From Saccharicrinis sp963663905 (GTDB lineage: Bacteria; Bacteroidota; Bacteroidia; Bacteroidales; Marinilabiliaceae), in assembly GCA_963663905.2 (NCBI GenBank), contig OY760657.1:4836001-4900000 (forward strand): 64,000 nucleotides of DNA, written 5' to 3'. Every line of letters starts with the position of its first letter. Position 1 is the stretch's first letter. Both the position numbers and the translations under genes were made by a program. The notes under the pieces were generated by a model. The model had not been told where the DNA came from. It saw only the letters and a program-made list of their open reading frames with translations, and did not search any database. Shown in pieces: positions 24,730 through 32,456 of this stretch.

Positions 24730-25761
24730 ATGATTAAGCAGTCAATATTTTTATTAACGGCTCTTTTAATAAGTAGCTTATGTTTTACAGGTTGTTCTGA
24801 TGATGATGACGACTATCTTGGAAACTGGGTTGACAGAGCAGGTTTAGACTTCGATGTTAGAGGGCATGCTGTATGTTTTACCATTGATAACAACGTATAT
24901 ATTGGAACTGGATATGACGTTGATGACGACGAAAAGTTTAACGATTTCTATAAAATAGAATTCCTTAGTTCTGGAGGAATTCAGATAACACAAATTAGTG
25001 ATCTCCCAGGAGTTGCAAGAGATAAAGGTATAGCCTTTTCTAGTGGTACACAAGGTTATGTTGGATTAGGAGTTGATGATAATGGAGATTATCTAGGTGA
25101 TTTCTACACTTATAGTCCTACTACAAATGCATGGGAAACCTTAGAGAATCTGCCTTCTGGACTTACACCACGTAAAGATGCAGTTGCATTTTATGTAGAC
25201 GGTAAAGGTTATGTTGGTAGTGGTAAAGACGATGAAAGAGAACGAAGTGATTTTTATTCTTTTGATCCAACTACTGGAAGTTGGGAACAAATTGCAACTT
25301 TAAATGAACCAAGAACTCAGGCTATGTCTTTTGTATTAGATGATGGTACGGGAAAACATGGATATGTTGTAGGTGGATATTACAATGGTTTACAAGATGA
25401 CTTTTGGCGTTATGAACCTTCTACAAATGAATGGATAGCTCTTAACAAAATATCTGACTTTACAGATAGCAGTTTTGATGACGATTATGATAGTAATATA
25501 ATGAGAAGTGACGGTGTTGCATTTACTATGGGCGGTAGAGCCTACCTAGCAACAGGCTCAGGAAGCGCTCTAACATGGGAATGGAATCCTCTAACTGACA
25601 GATGGAAACAAAAAACACTTTTTGAAGGAGATGCAAGGTATGGTGCAGTAGCATTTACAATTGATGATATTGGTTATATTGCAACAGGCCGTAATTCAGG
25701 TCAGTCTTACAATGATTGTTGGTATTTTGAACCATATGAAGAAAAAGAAACAAAAGATTAA
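24730..25761 (+). CDS. Kelch-repeat lipoprotein
   Basis: A lipoprotein signal (LCFTGC, Cys ~22) is followed by an Asp-rich linker (SDDDDDY). The 343-residue protein then shows about six kelch-like units with alternating G-x-G/VG and W pairs, e.g. GHAVCFTIDNNVYIGTGYD, AFSSGTQGYVGLGVDDN, AFYVDGKGYVGSGKDD and AFTIDDIGYIATGRNSG. These should fold as a beta-propeller. Function is probably binding at the cell surface or periplasm. The DUF4907 gene starts within its last codons, and DUF4270 plus a barrel lie divergently, a set seen together in other Bacteroidota. Confidence 0.88.
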   Translation: MIKQSIFLLTALLISSLCFTGCSDDDDDYLGNWVDRAGLDFDVRGHAVCFTIDNNVYIGTGYDVDDDEKFNDFYKIEFLSSGGIQITQISDLPGVARDKGIAFSSGTQGYVGLGVDDNGDYLGDFYTYSPTTNAWETLENLPSGLTPRKDAVAFYVDGKGYVGSGKDDERERSDFYSFDPTTGSWEQIATLNEPRTQAMSFVLDDGTGKHGYVVGGYYNGLQDDFWRYEPSTNEWIALNKISDFTDSSFDDDYDSNIMRSDGVAFTMGGRAYLATGSGSALTWEWNPLTDRWKQKTLFEGDARYGAVAFTIDDIGYIATGRNSGQSYNDCWYFEPYEEKETKD

Positions 25762-26068
25762 GTTAGTTATTCTTTGTTTGATTCTTGCTTGCACAGCAAT
25801 AAATTGCAAACAAGAATCAAAAGATAAGAAAATAGAATATAAGATTTTTGAAGTTGATAATCACTGGGGTTATGACATAACGATAAATAATAAAATATTT
25901 ATTCATCAAGATATTATACCCGCGATTAACAAATCAGTATCATTCTATAATAAGGAAGATGCTGAAAAAGTAGCCAAATTGGTTATTGAAAAAATAAAAA
26001 AGAAACAAATGCCACCTGCTATTTCTAAGGAAGAAATAGAAAAGCTAGGCATTAAAACAGATTCTTAA
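25736..26068 (+). CDS. DUF4907 lipoprotein
   Basis: The start at 25736 (MKKKKQKIKLVILCLILACT) overlaps the end of the kelch gene by 26 nt in another frame and gives a signal sequence with a Cys at the end of AINC. The earlier in-frame ATG at 25661 lies inside the kelch repeats and lacks a signal. The mature part contains HWGYDITINNKIFIHQDIIPAI and EDAEKVAKLVIEKIKKKQMPPAISKEEI, the DUF4907 pattern. It is small (110 residues), probably a periplasmic partner of the kelch and DUF4270 proteins. Function unknown. Confidence 0.85.
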   Translation: MKKKKQKIKLVILCLILACTAINCKQESKDKKIEYKIFEVDNHWGYDITINNKIFIHQDIIPAINKSVSFYNKEDAEKVAKLVIEKIKKKQMPPAISKEEIEKLGIKTDS

Positions 26069-26082
26069 CGGAAATTAAATAC

Positions 26083-26119
26083 AAAAGCCGGATTGTTAAT
26101 TACATTCCGGCTTTTATTT
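26083..26119 (+). terminator. Intrinsic terminator after DUF4907
   Basis: AAAAGCCGG (26083-26091) pairs with CCGGCTTTT (26107-26115), followed by ATTTT. It separates the kelch/DUF4907 operon from the histidine operon. Confidence 0.85.
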
Positions 26120-26170
26120 TATTCGCCAAATAGATTTAATGTATTTTTTACAACAAAATAACAATGATAA

Positions 26171-26201
26171 TTTGCAGTTTTAAAAAATACATCTACATTT
26201 G
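26171..26201 (+). promoter_or_regulatory. Promoter of the histidine operon
   Basis: TTTG (26171-26174), 19 nt, then TACATTTG (26194-26201) is an excellent Bacteroidota promoter. The start of transcription should be near 26208, about 14 nt before the leader peptide. Confidence 0.75.
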
Positions 26202-26221
26202 TATCCGAAAATAATACAACA

Positions 26222-26269
26222 ATGAGAAATTTAGTACATCATCACGGACATCATTATAATCTACCATAG
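26222..26269 (+). CDS. hisL: Histidine operon leader peptide
   Basis: The 15-codon ORF MRNLVHHHGHHYNLP has five His codons in a run of six. It lies right after the his promoter and before the terminator/antiterminator pair. Slow translation through the His codons when charged tRNA-His is scarce would leave the sequence after the stop free to form the antiterminator. It is a classic attenuator leader, too short for usual gene finding. Confidence 0.93.
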   Translation: MRNLVHHHGHHYNLP

Positions 26270-26336
26270 GTGGGCCGGGATTGCTGTATGTATAAGATAT
26301 ATAAAGAGGGCTTGCCAATTATGGAAGCCCTCTTTT
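26269..26336 (+). promoter_or_regulatory. Histidine attenuator (antiterminator/terminator)
   Basis: The terminator is AAAGAGGGCTT (26303-26313) with AAGCCCTCTTT (26325-26335) and a T-run. The competing antiterminator is GGTGGGCC (26269-26276), directly at the leader stop, which can pair over 8 positions (three of them wobbles) with GGCTTGCC (26309-26316), destroying the terminator stem. A ribosome that reaches the stop would cover GGTGGGCC and allow termination; one stalled at the His codons about 20 nt earlier would not. Confidence 0.88.
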
Positions 26337-26383
26337 TTTATTTTGGCAAAACTTTAAAAAAAACAATATTAACAAATTGAGAA

Positions 26384-27241
26384 ATGGAAAAATTAAGAAT
26401 TGCTCTGCAAAAAAAAGGAAGACTACACGATGATTCAATGCAGCTACTAAAGGAAGCTGGTATCAAATTTAATACGGGAAGCAGAACTCTAGTTGCACAA
26501 TCACCAAATTTCCCAATTGAAGTGTTGTTTTTGAGAGATGACGATATTCCACAAACAATAGCTGATAAAGTGGCTGACATAGGTATTGTTGGAGAAAATG
26601 AAGTAGAAGAAAAAGATTTTCAACTTACTATTGCTAAAAGATTGGGTTTTAGTAAATGTCGTGTATCATTAGCCATTCCAAAAGCAGATGAATACAACGG
26701 ACCTGAATATTTTGAAGGAAAAAAAATAGCAACATCTTATCCTGTAATCTTAAGAAAATACTTCAATAAGATGAACATCAATGCGGAGATACATGAAATT
26801 GCAGGATCTGTAGAGATTGCTCCTGGAATTGGATTAGCTGATGGTATTTTTGACATTGTTAGCTCAGGAAGTACATTAATCGCAAACAGATTAAAAGAAG
26901 TTGAAGTAGTAATGAAATCTGAAGCATTATTAGTTCAGGCTGAAAATTTATCTGCTGAGAAAAAAGCTTTACTTGATGAACTTTTATTCCGCATTAACTC
27001 AGTGATGGCTGCAAGTTCTAATAAATACATTTTATTAAATGCACCAACTGAAAATGTAGACACAATTGTTAGCATTTTACCAGGAATGAAGAGTCCAACA
27101 GTGTTACCTTTAGCTGAAAAAGGATGGAGCTCTATTCACTCTGTTATTTCAGATAAACAATTCTGGGAAATTATAGGAAAATTAAAAGAAGCTGGAGCAG
27201 AGGGAATATTAACCTTCCCAATTGAAAAAATGATATTATAA
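26384..27241 (+). CDS. hisG: ATP phosphoribosyltransferase, long form
   Basis: HisG carries out the first, feedback-controlled step of histidine synthesis, joining ATP and PRPP. The N-terminus MEKLRIALQKKGRLHDDSMQLL, then DIGIVGENEVEE and the PRPP-binding region EIAPGIGLADGIFDIVSSGSTLIANRLKEV are conserved. The C-terminal ~75 residues (LLNAPTENVDTIVSILPGMKSPTVLPL) are the ACT-like regulatory domain of the hexameric long form (285 residues), so HisZ is not needed. It starts 48 nt after the attenuator. Confidence 0.97.
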   Translation: MEKLRIALQKKGRLHDDSMQLLKEAGIKFNTGSRTLVAQSPNFPIEVLFLRDDDIPQTIADKVADIGIVGENEVEEKDFQLTIAKRLGFSKCRVSLAIPKADEYNGPEYFEGKKIATSYPVILRKYFNKMNINAEIHEIAGSVEIAPGIGLADGIFDIVSSGSTLIANRLKEVEVVMKSEALLVQAENLSAEKKALLDELLFRINSVMAASSNKYILLNAPTENVDTIVSILPGMKSPTVLPLAEKGWSSIHSVISDKQFWEIIGKLKEAGAEGILTFPIEKMIL

Positions 27242-27250
27242 TAACACACC

Positions 27251-28534
27251 ATGCAGGTATTTGAATATCCACAAAAGGAAAACTGGGCTGAATTATTAAA
27301 ACGCCCTGAGAACGATTTGAGCAGTTTGTTTGATTCAGTACAAACCATTTTAAATGAAATTAAAAAAGATGGAGATGCAGCTGTAGTAAAATACTCAGAG
27401 AAATTTGATGGTTATGCCGCCAAAGAAATTATTGTCTCAAAATCAGAAATTGACGAAGCTTGCCTAAAAGTATCTTCCAACTTAAAAGAAGCAATATACA
27501 AGGCCAAGCTTAACGTTGAAAAATTTCATGAAGCACAAATTATTCAGGAAAGAGTAGTTGAAACAATGCCCGGTGTTGTATGTCGTCAGAAATGTGTGCC
27601 TATTGAAAAAGTTGGTTTATATATACCTGGCGGAACTGCACCTTTGTTTTCTACTGTTTTAATGCTTGCTGTACCTGCTAAAATTGCAAAGTGTAAAGAA
27701 ATTGTTTTATGCACTCCTCCTGGAAAAGATGGAAAAATTAATCCGGCTATTTTATACACAGCTTCATTAGTTGGTGTTACTAAAATATACAAAGTAGGGG
27801 GAATTCAAGCTATTGGTGCGATGGCTTATGGAACTGAAACGGTCACCAAAGTGGATAAAATATTTGGACCTGGTAATAGTTATGTAACAGCAGCCAAACA
27901 ATTGGTTAGTTTAAAGGATGTCGCAATCGACATGCCTGCAGGTCCATCAGAAGTAGAGGTTTTAGCTGACGAATCTGCTAATCCGGCCTTTATTGCATCT
28001 GACTTACTTAGTCAAGCTGAACATGGTGTTGACAGCCAGGTAATTTTAATTACTGACAGTAAATCTCTGGTTGAGCAAGTTGAAAAAGAACTTAGTGAGC
28101 AACTGGAATCACTGCCAAGAAAAGAAATTGCTAAAAAAGCACTTCAAAATAGTCGTATTATACTATTAAAGGATACGGCAGATATGATTGAAATGACAAA
28201 CAATTATGCTCCTGAACATTTGATTATTGCAATGAGAGATGAAGATTACATTGCCAATCAAATCACAAATGCAGGAAGTGTTTTCATAGGAAACTACACC
28301 CCGGAAAGTGCGGGTGACTATGCTTCAGGAACAAATCATACGCTTCCTACACATGGTTACGCAAAAGCATACAGTGGTGTTAACCTGGATAGTTATCTTA
28401 AAAAAATTACTTTCCAAAAGATTTCTCCTCAAGGACTTAAGCAAATAGGACCTGCAATAGAATTAATGGCGGCAGAAGAACAATTGCATGCCCATAAAAA
28501 TGCAGTAACGATTCGTTTAAAATCATTAGAATAG
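27251..28534 (+). CDS. hisD: Histidinol dehydrogenase
   Basis: HisD catalyses the last two steps, histidinol to histidine, with NAD and zinc. VGLYIPGGTAPLFSTVLMLAVPA, KVDKIFGPGNSYVTAAKQLV, DMPAGPSEVEVLADESANP, the Zn-binding DLLSQAEHGVDSQ and the C-terminal GTNHTLPTHGYAKAYSGVN are all present. The 427-residue length is normal. It follows hisG by 9 nt. Confidence 0.97.
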   Translation: MQVFEYPQKENWAELLKRPENDLSSLFDSVQTILNEIKKDGDAAVVKYSEKFDGYAAKEIIVSKSEIDEACLKVSSNLKEAIYKAKLNVEKFHEAQIIQERVVETMPGVVCRQKCVPIEKVGLYIPGGTAPLFSTVLMLAVPAKIAKCKEIVLCTPPGKDGKINPAILYTASLVGVTKIYKVGGIQAIGAMAYGTETVTKVDKIFGPGNSYVTAAKQLVSLKDVAIDMPAGPSEVEVLADESANPAFIASDLLSQAEHGVDSQVILITDSKSLVEQVEKELSEQLESLPRKEIAKKALQNSRIILLKDTADMIEMTNNYAPEHLIIAMRDEDYIANQITNAGSVFIGNYTPESAGDYASGTNHTLPTHGYAKAYSGVNLDSYLKKITFQKISPQGLKQIGPAIELMAAEEQLHAHKNAVTIRLKSLE

Positions 28535-28558
28535 AAGTCATTTATATAAAAAATATTT

Positions 28559-28589
28559 TAAACGCGTCATTTTATAAATGGCGCGTTTA
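28559..28589. repeat. Strong hairpin between hisD and hisC
   Basis: TAAACGCG (28559-28566) plus CATTT pairs with AAATG plus CGCGTTTA (ending 28589), 14 pairs including one T:G, with a 3-nt loop. A clean U-tract does not follow on the plus strand. It may lower expression of hisC/hisB, protect the upstream mRNA, or act as a terminator for minus-strand transcripts, where a T-rich tail follows. Confidence 0.6.
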
Positions 28590-28691
28590 TACATCTCAAA
28601 ATATTATATCAAAAACAAGTCATAATTATACTTTCAATCAAAGACAAATTTTTGAGCTCGATATAATACAGGAGAAATAAATCTTAGACAA

Positions 28692-29738
28692 ATGAAAACA
28701 CTTGATCAATTAATAAGAGCAAACATAAAGGCATTAAAACCATATTCATCAGCAAGAGACGAATATACCGGAGATGAAGCTATCTTTCTGGACGCCAATG
28801 AAAATCCATTTAATCCTCCCTACAACAGATATCCTGATCCATATCAAAGAAAACTTAAGGAGCAGATTTCTAAAATAAAAAATATTCCATCAGAATACAT
28901 TTTTCTTGGAAATGGTAGCGACGAAGCAATTGATATAGCATTTAGAGCATTCTGTGAGCCTGGAATAGATAATGTTGTAGCTATTGATCCAACCTATGGC
29001 ATGTATCTAGTTTCTGCAGATATCAATAATATTGAAACTAAAAAAGTAAAGCTTACTGAAGACTTCGATCTTGATGTTGAAGCTATTCTTGCAGCTATAA
29101 ATGAGAATACTAAGCTTTTATTCATTTGCTCTCCGAACAATCCAACCGGTAATAGCTTTAAAAAAGACGACATCATATCGTTAATTGAAAAATTCGATGG
29201 CATAGTTATTTTAGATGAAGCTTATATTGATTTTGTTCCTGAAAAGACTTTTATTCCTGAACTTTTAAAATATAAAAACCTTATTATCCTACAAACATTT
29301 AGTAAAGCATGGGGTATGGCAGGTATCAGATTAGGAATGGCATTTGCCTCACCTCAAATTATTAGCATCTATAATAAAATTAAGTATCCATATAATGTAA
29401 ATATTCTAACTCAAAAAACGGCTTTAGAATTATTGCAGCAGGAAGACAATATGGCTAAGTGGGTTGAAGATATTCTGGAAGAAAAAAAGATAATGATAGA
29501 AAAGCTTAAAGATTACAACTTCATTAGTAAGATTTACCCTTCTGATGCAAATTATTTATTAGTTAAAACAAATAATGCCAAAGTAATTTACAATTATCTG
29601 GTTGAAGAAGGTGTTGTTATAAGAGACAGGTCAAGTGTAGCATTATGCGAAGGATGTTTAAGAATAACAATAGGATCCAAAGAAGAAAACAATTGCTTAT
29701 ATCAAGGATTAGATAAATATTCTCAGAGCATTTCTTAA
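28692..29738 (+). CDS. hisC: Histidinol-phosphate aminotransferase
   Basis: HisC is a PLP-dependent class I/II aminotransferase. IFLDANENPFNPP near the N-terminus, FICSPNNPTGN, VILDEAYIDF and the PLP-lysine region LQTFSKAWGMAGIRLG are typical of HisC. The 348-residue length is normal. A 157-nt gap with the strong hairpin at 28559 separates it from hisD, so its expression may be set differently from hisG-hisD. Confidence 0.96.
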   Translation: MKTLDQLIRANIKALKPYSSARDEYTGDEAIFLDANENPFNPPYNRYPDPYQRKLKEQISKIKNIPSEYIFLGNGSDEAIDIAFRAFCEPGIDNVVAIDPTYGMYLVSADINNIETKKVKLTEDFDLDVEAILAAINENTKLLFICSPNNPTGNSFKKDDIISLIEKFDGIVILDEAYIDFVPEKTFIPELLKYKNLIILQTFSKAWGMAGIRLGMAFASPQIISIYNKIKYPYNVNILTQKTALELLQQEDNMAKWVEDILEEKKIMIEKLKDYNFISKIYPSDANYLLVKTNNAKVIYNYLVEEGVVIRDRSSVALCEGCLRITIGSKEENNCLYQGLDKYSQSIS

Positions 29739-29927
29739 AACTATAATACTCTTTAGAGTTTTATAAATTTAGAGAATAAGTTTCTTAGATAATTTATTGT
29801 TTTCAGATAAAAGAAAAGCAAAACAAAGCATAAGACTATAGAGATTAACCAACCCAATCTTTTCCACGCAGGAAGATGATAAGTTTTAGCTAGTTCGATA
29901 TAGCTTTTGAAATTATATTATAATCAT

Positions 29928-29992
29928 ATGAAACGAGCCATGTAAAGTGTTTTTCACACATGCATGAATAAAACCAGCGAGTTACATATGGC
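29928..29992 (+). promoter_or_regulatory. Conserved leader element, copy 2 (before hisB)
   Basis: ATGAAACGAGCCATG lies at 29928-29942. GCCAT (29937-29941) can pair with ATGGC (29988-29992) across 46 nt, and GTGT...ACAC forms a small hairpin inside (29948-29960). The element ends 22 nt before the hisB start, nearly the same distance as in copy 1 (23 nt). The small ORF here is only MKRAM and stop. It sits in a 276-nt gap after hisC, so hisB may have its own control. The function is not known. Confidence 0.62.
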
Positions 29993-30014
29993 AATAAAAA
30001 GCAAATTTTGGTAT

Positions 30015-31139
30015 ATGAAAAGAGTATTATTTATTGACCGTGATGGCACTATTATAAATGAACCTCCTGTTGATTTTCAGGTGGACAGCTTAGAAAAATT
30101 GGAATTCTATCCAAAGGCAATTTCCAACTTAAACAAAATTGCTTCAAAACTTGATTTTGAATTAGCAATGGTTACCAATCAGGACGGATTAGGAACGGAT
30201 TCATTTCCTGAAGATACTTTTTGGCCAGCACAAAATAAAATGCTTAAAACTCTGGAAGGAGAAGGTATTGTTTTCAATGAAATATTTATTGACAGATCAT
30301 TTCCTTGCGATAACTCACCTGCTCGAAAGCCAGGAACAGCAATGCTCACAAAATACTTTAGTGAAAACTATGACCTTGAGAATTCATATGTAATTGGGGA
30401 TAGAATTACAGATGTTCAATTGGCAAAGAACCTGGGATGCAAAGCTATATTTATAGCTTCAGAAACAGCCATAGATGAAATTAAGAAAAATAACCTGGAG
30501 GATTCATGTAAATTAATAACATCAGATTGGGATCAGATATGTTCCTTTTTATTCTCAAAAGAACGTACTTCAAGCGTTGTTCGAAAAACTTCTGAAACTA
30601 ATATCTCAATTCAGTTAAACCTGGATGGCACAGGAAAATGTGATATTTCAACAGGCCTGCACTTCTTTGACCATATGTTGGAGCAAATAGGGAAACACTC
30701 AGGCTGCGATTTATCTATTAAAGTAAACGGCGATCTACATGTAGATGAACACCATACTATAGAAGATACAGCTCTGGCGCTAGGACAAGCCTTTAAAGAA
30801 GCCTTAGGCAACAAAAGAGGTATTGAAAGATATGGGTACTGTTTACCTATGGACGAATGTATGGCTTTAGTGACACTAGACTTCGGAGGAAGACCCTGGT
30901 TGGTTTGGGAAACCGAATTTAAACGCGAAATGGTAGGTGATATGCCAACTGAAATGTTTATGCACTTCTTTAAAAGCTTTTCTGATGCATCATTAAGTAA
31001 CCTAAGAATACAAGCTGACGGAGCTAATGAGCATCATAAAATAGAAGGAATTTTTAAAGCATTGGCCCGGGCAATCAAGATGGCAATTAGAAAAGATGTA
31101 TTTAACGATACTTTACCTAGTACAAAAGGTGCTTTGTAA
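30015..31139 (+). CDS. hisB: Bifunctional histidinol-phosphatase/imidazoleglycerol-phosphate dehydratase
   Basis: The N-terminal ~165 residues are a HAD phosphatase (LFIDRDGTIINEPP nucleophile, then a Cys/His zinc-type loop and the K/D motifs KPGTAML and VIGDRITDVQLAKNLG). The C-terminal ~195 residues are the dehydratase (GLHFFDHMLEQIGKHSG, DEHHTIEDTALALGQA, ANEHHKIEGIFKALARA) with its paired metal-binding His clusters. The start at 30015 (MKRVLFIDRDG) fits the family. The longer frame from 29964 runs into the conserved leader element and should not be used. Confidence 0.96.
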   Translation: MKRVLFIDRDGTIINEPPVDFQVDSLEKLEFYPKAISNLNKIASKLDFELAMVTNQDGLGTDSFPEDTFWPAQNKMLKTLEGEGIVFNEIFIDRSFPCDNSPARKPGTAMLTKYFSENYDLENSYVIGDRITDVQLAKNLGCKAIFIASETAIDEIKKNNLEDSCKLITSDWDQICSFLFSKERTSSVVRKTSETNISIQLNLDGTGKCDISTGLHFFDHMLEQIGKHSGCDLSIKVNGDLHVDEHHTIEDTALALGQAFKEALGNKRGIERYGYCLPMDECMALVTLDFGGRPWLVWETEFKREMVGDMPTEMFMHFFKSFSDASLSNLRIQADGANEHHKIEGIFKALARAIKMAIRKDVFNDTLPSTKGAL

Positions 31140-31158
31140 GATAAATTTTGAAAATTGA

Positions 31159-31216
31159 TAACAGTATTATAAGGTGATTGTATTAAAATATTTACTAACT
31201 TTCACCTTATTTGTTA
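31159..31216 (+). terminator. Bulged hairpin after hisB
   Basis: ATAAGGTGA (31169-31177) pairs with TCACCTTAT (31202-31210), and outside it TAACA (31159-31163) pairs with TGTTA (31212-31216). TTTG follows. It is a plausible weak terminator of the his operon 20 nt before the next gene, so read-through into ald is possible. Confidence 0.55.
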
Positions 31217-31235
31217 TTTGATTTAAACGGAGTAA

Positions 31236-32456
31236 ATGGTAGGTATTAGAAACAAAGCAGGTTTTCCTTTAATTAACACAGGTTTACTTCCAATGGAAGA
31301 AATGTTGGAAGTAAGAAGGACAGAAAAGAAGCTGGTAATTGGAATACCTAAGGAAAAGTCAAAGTTTGAAAACAGAATAGCATTAACCCCTCAAGGAGTT
31401 GAACTACTAGTTGAAAAGGGACATGTTGTATTATTTGAATCTGGAGCCGGAATACCTGCTAATTACTCAGATAACGACTTCTCTGAATGTGGTGCTACTA
31501 TAGTTCAATCCAGTAGTGAGATTTTTAAAGCTGAAGTTGTATTAAAGATTTCACCTTTTACCGAAGAAGAAATAGACCAGCTTAGCGCTCGACAAACCAT
31601 AATCTCATTAATTCAACTTAAACAACAATCAAGAGAGTTGATTCAAAAGATGATGAATAAACGCGTTAATGCGTTGGCTTTTGAATTAATCAAAGATGAC
31701 AACAACTGCTATCCTATCATTCGAAGCATGAGTGAGATAGAAGGTGCAGCTGCAGTAATGATTGCCAGTGAATACCTAAGTAAGGCACACAATGGTAAAG
31801 GTGTTTTACTTGGTGGCGTTACAGGAATTTCGCCAGCTGAGATTGTGATTTTGGGAGCTGGAACAGCAGGTGAAAGCGCAGCCCGTGCAGCATTAGGATT
31901 AGGGGCTACAGTTAAAGTCTTCGATAATTCTTTTAAAAACCTAAAAGATCTTCAGGATAGTGTTGGCCAAAGAGTCTTTACTTCCGTACTTCATCCCAAA
32001 GCATTAACAAAGGCATTACGATCTGCAGAAGCTGTAATTGGTAATTTAAGATATTTACAATCCGGATTGAGTTATTTTGTTACTGAAGATCAGGTTAAAC
32101 AAATGAAACCAGGTTCTATAATCATTGATCTGAGCATTGGACAAGGAGGATGTTTTGAATCTTCAATGTGCACCGACTTTGCACATCCTGTATTTAGAAA
32201 ACACAATGTGATTCATTATTGTGTTCCAAATGTAGCTTCTCATGTAGCCAGAACAGCCACCATAGCATTAAGCAATATCTTTGCTCAAATGTTATTACAA
32301 ATTGCCGAAGCCGGAAGCATAGATAGTCTTATAAAAGAAGATGCCGGGTTTAGCAATGGAGTTTATATTTATAAAGGTATTCTTACAAACCATTATATTG
32401 GAGAAACATTTTCACTGCCATCAAAAGATATCGGTCTTTTAATGGCTGCATTCTGA
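31236..32456 (+). CDS. ald: Alanine dehydrogenase
   Basis: The enzyme interconverts alanine and pyruvate with NAD. IGIPKEKSKFENRIALTPQGVELLVEKGH is the family's start block, followed by a Rossmann domain with VILGAGTAGESAARAALGLGA. SIIIDLSIGQGGCFES is the conserved region near the active site. About 34 residues precede the usual first strand, an extension common in Bacteroidota homologues. It may feed nitrogen or pyruvate metabolism when amino acids are used as fuel. Its stop overlaps the palindrome TGATCA shared with the convergent kinase gene. Confidence 0.9.
   Translation: MVGIRNKAGFPLINTGLLPMEEMLEVRRTEKKLVIGIPKEKSKFENRIALTPQGVELLVEKGHVVLFESGAGIPANYSDNDFSECGATIVQSSSEIFKAEVVLKISPFTEEEIDQLSARQTIISLIQLKQQSRELIQKMMNKRVNALAFELIKDDNNCYPIIRSMSEIEGAAAVMIASEYLSKAHNGKGVLLGGVTGISPAEIVILGAGTAGESAARAALGLGATVKVFDNSFKNLKDLQDSVGQRVFTSVLHPKALTKALRSAEAVIGNLRYLQSGLSYFVTEDQVKQMKPGSIIIDLSIGQGGCFESSMCTDFAHPVFRKHNVIHYCVPNVASHVARTATIALSNIFAQMLLQIAEAGSIDSLIKEDAGFSNGVYIYKGILTNHYIGETFSLPSKDIGLLMAAF

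Noticed and set aside
29964..30014. Longer start of hisB
   Set aside because: The 17 extra residues lie in the leader element; family members begin at MKRVLFIDRDG (30015).
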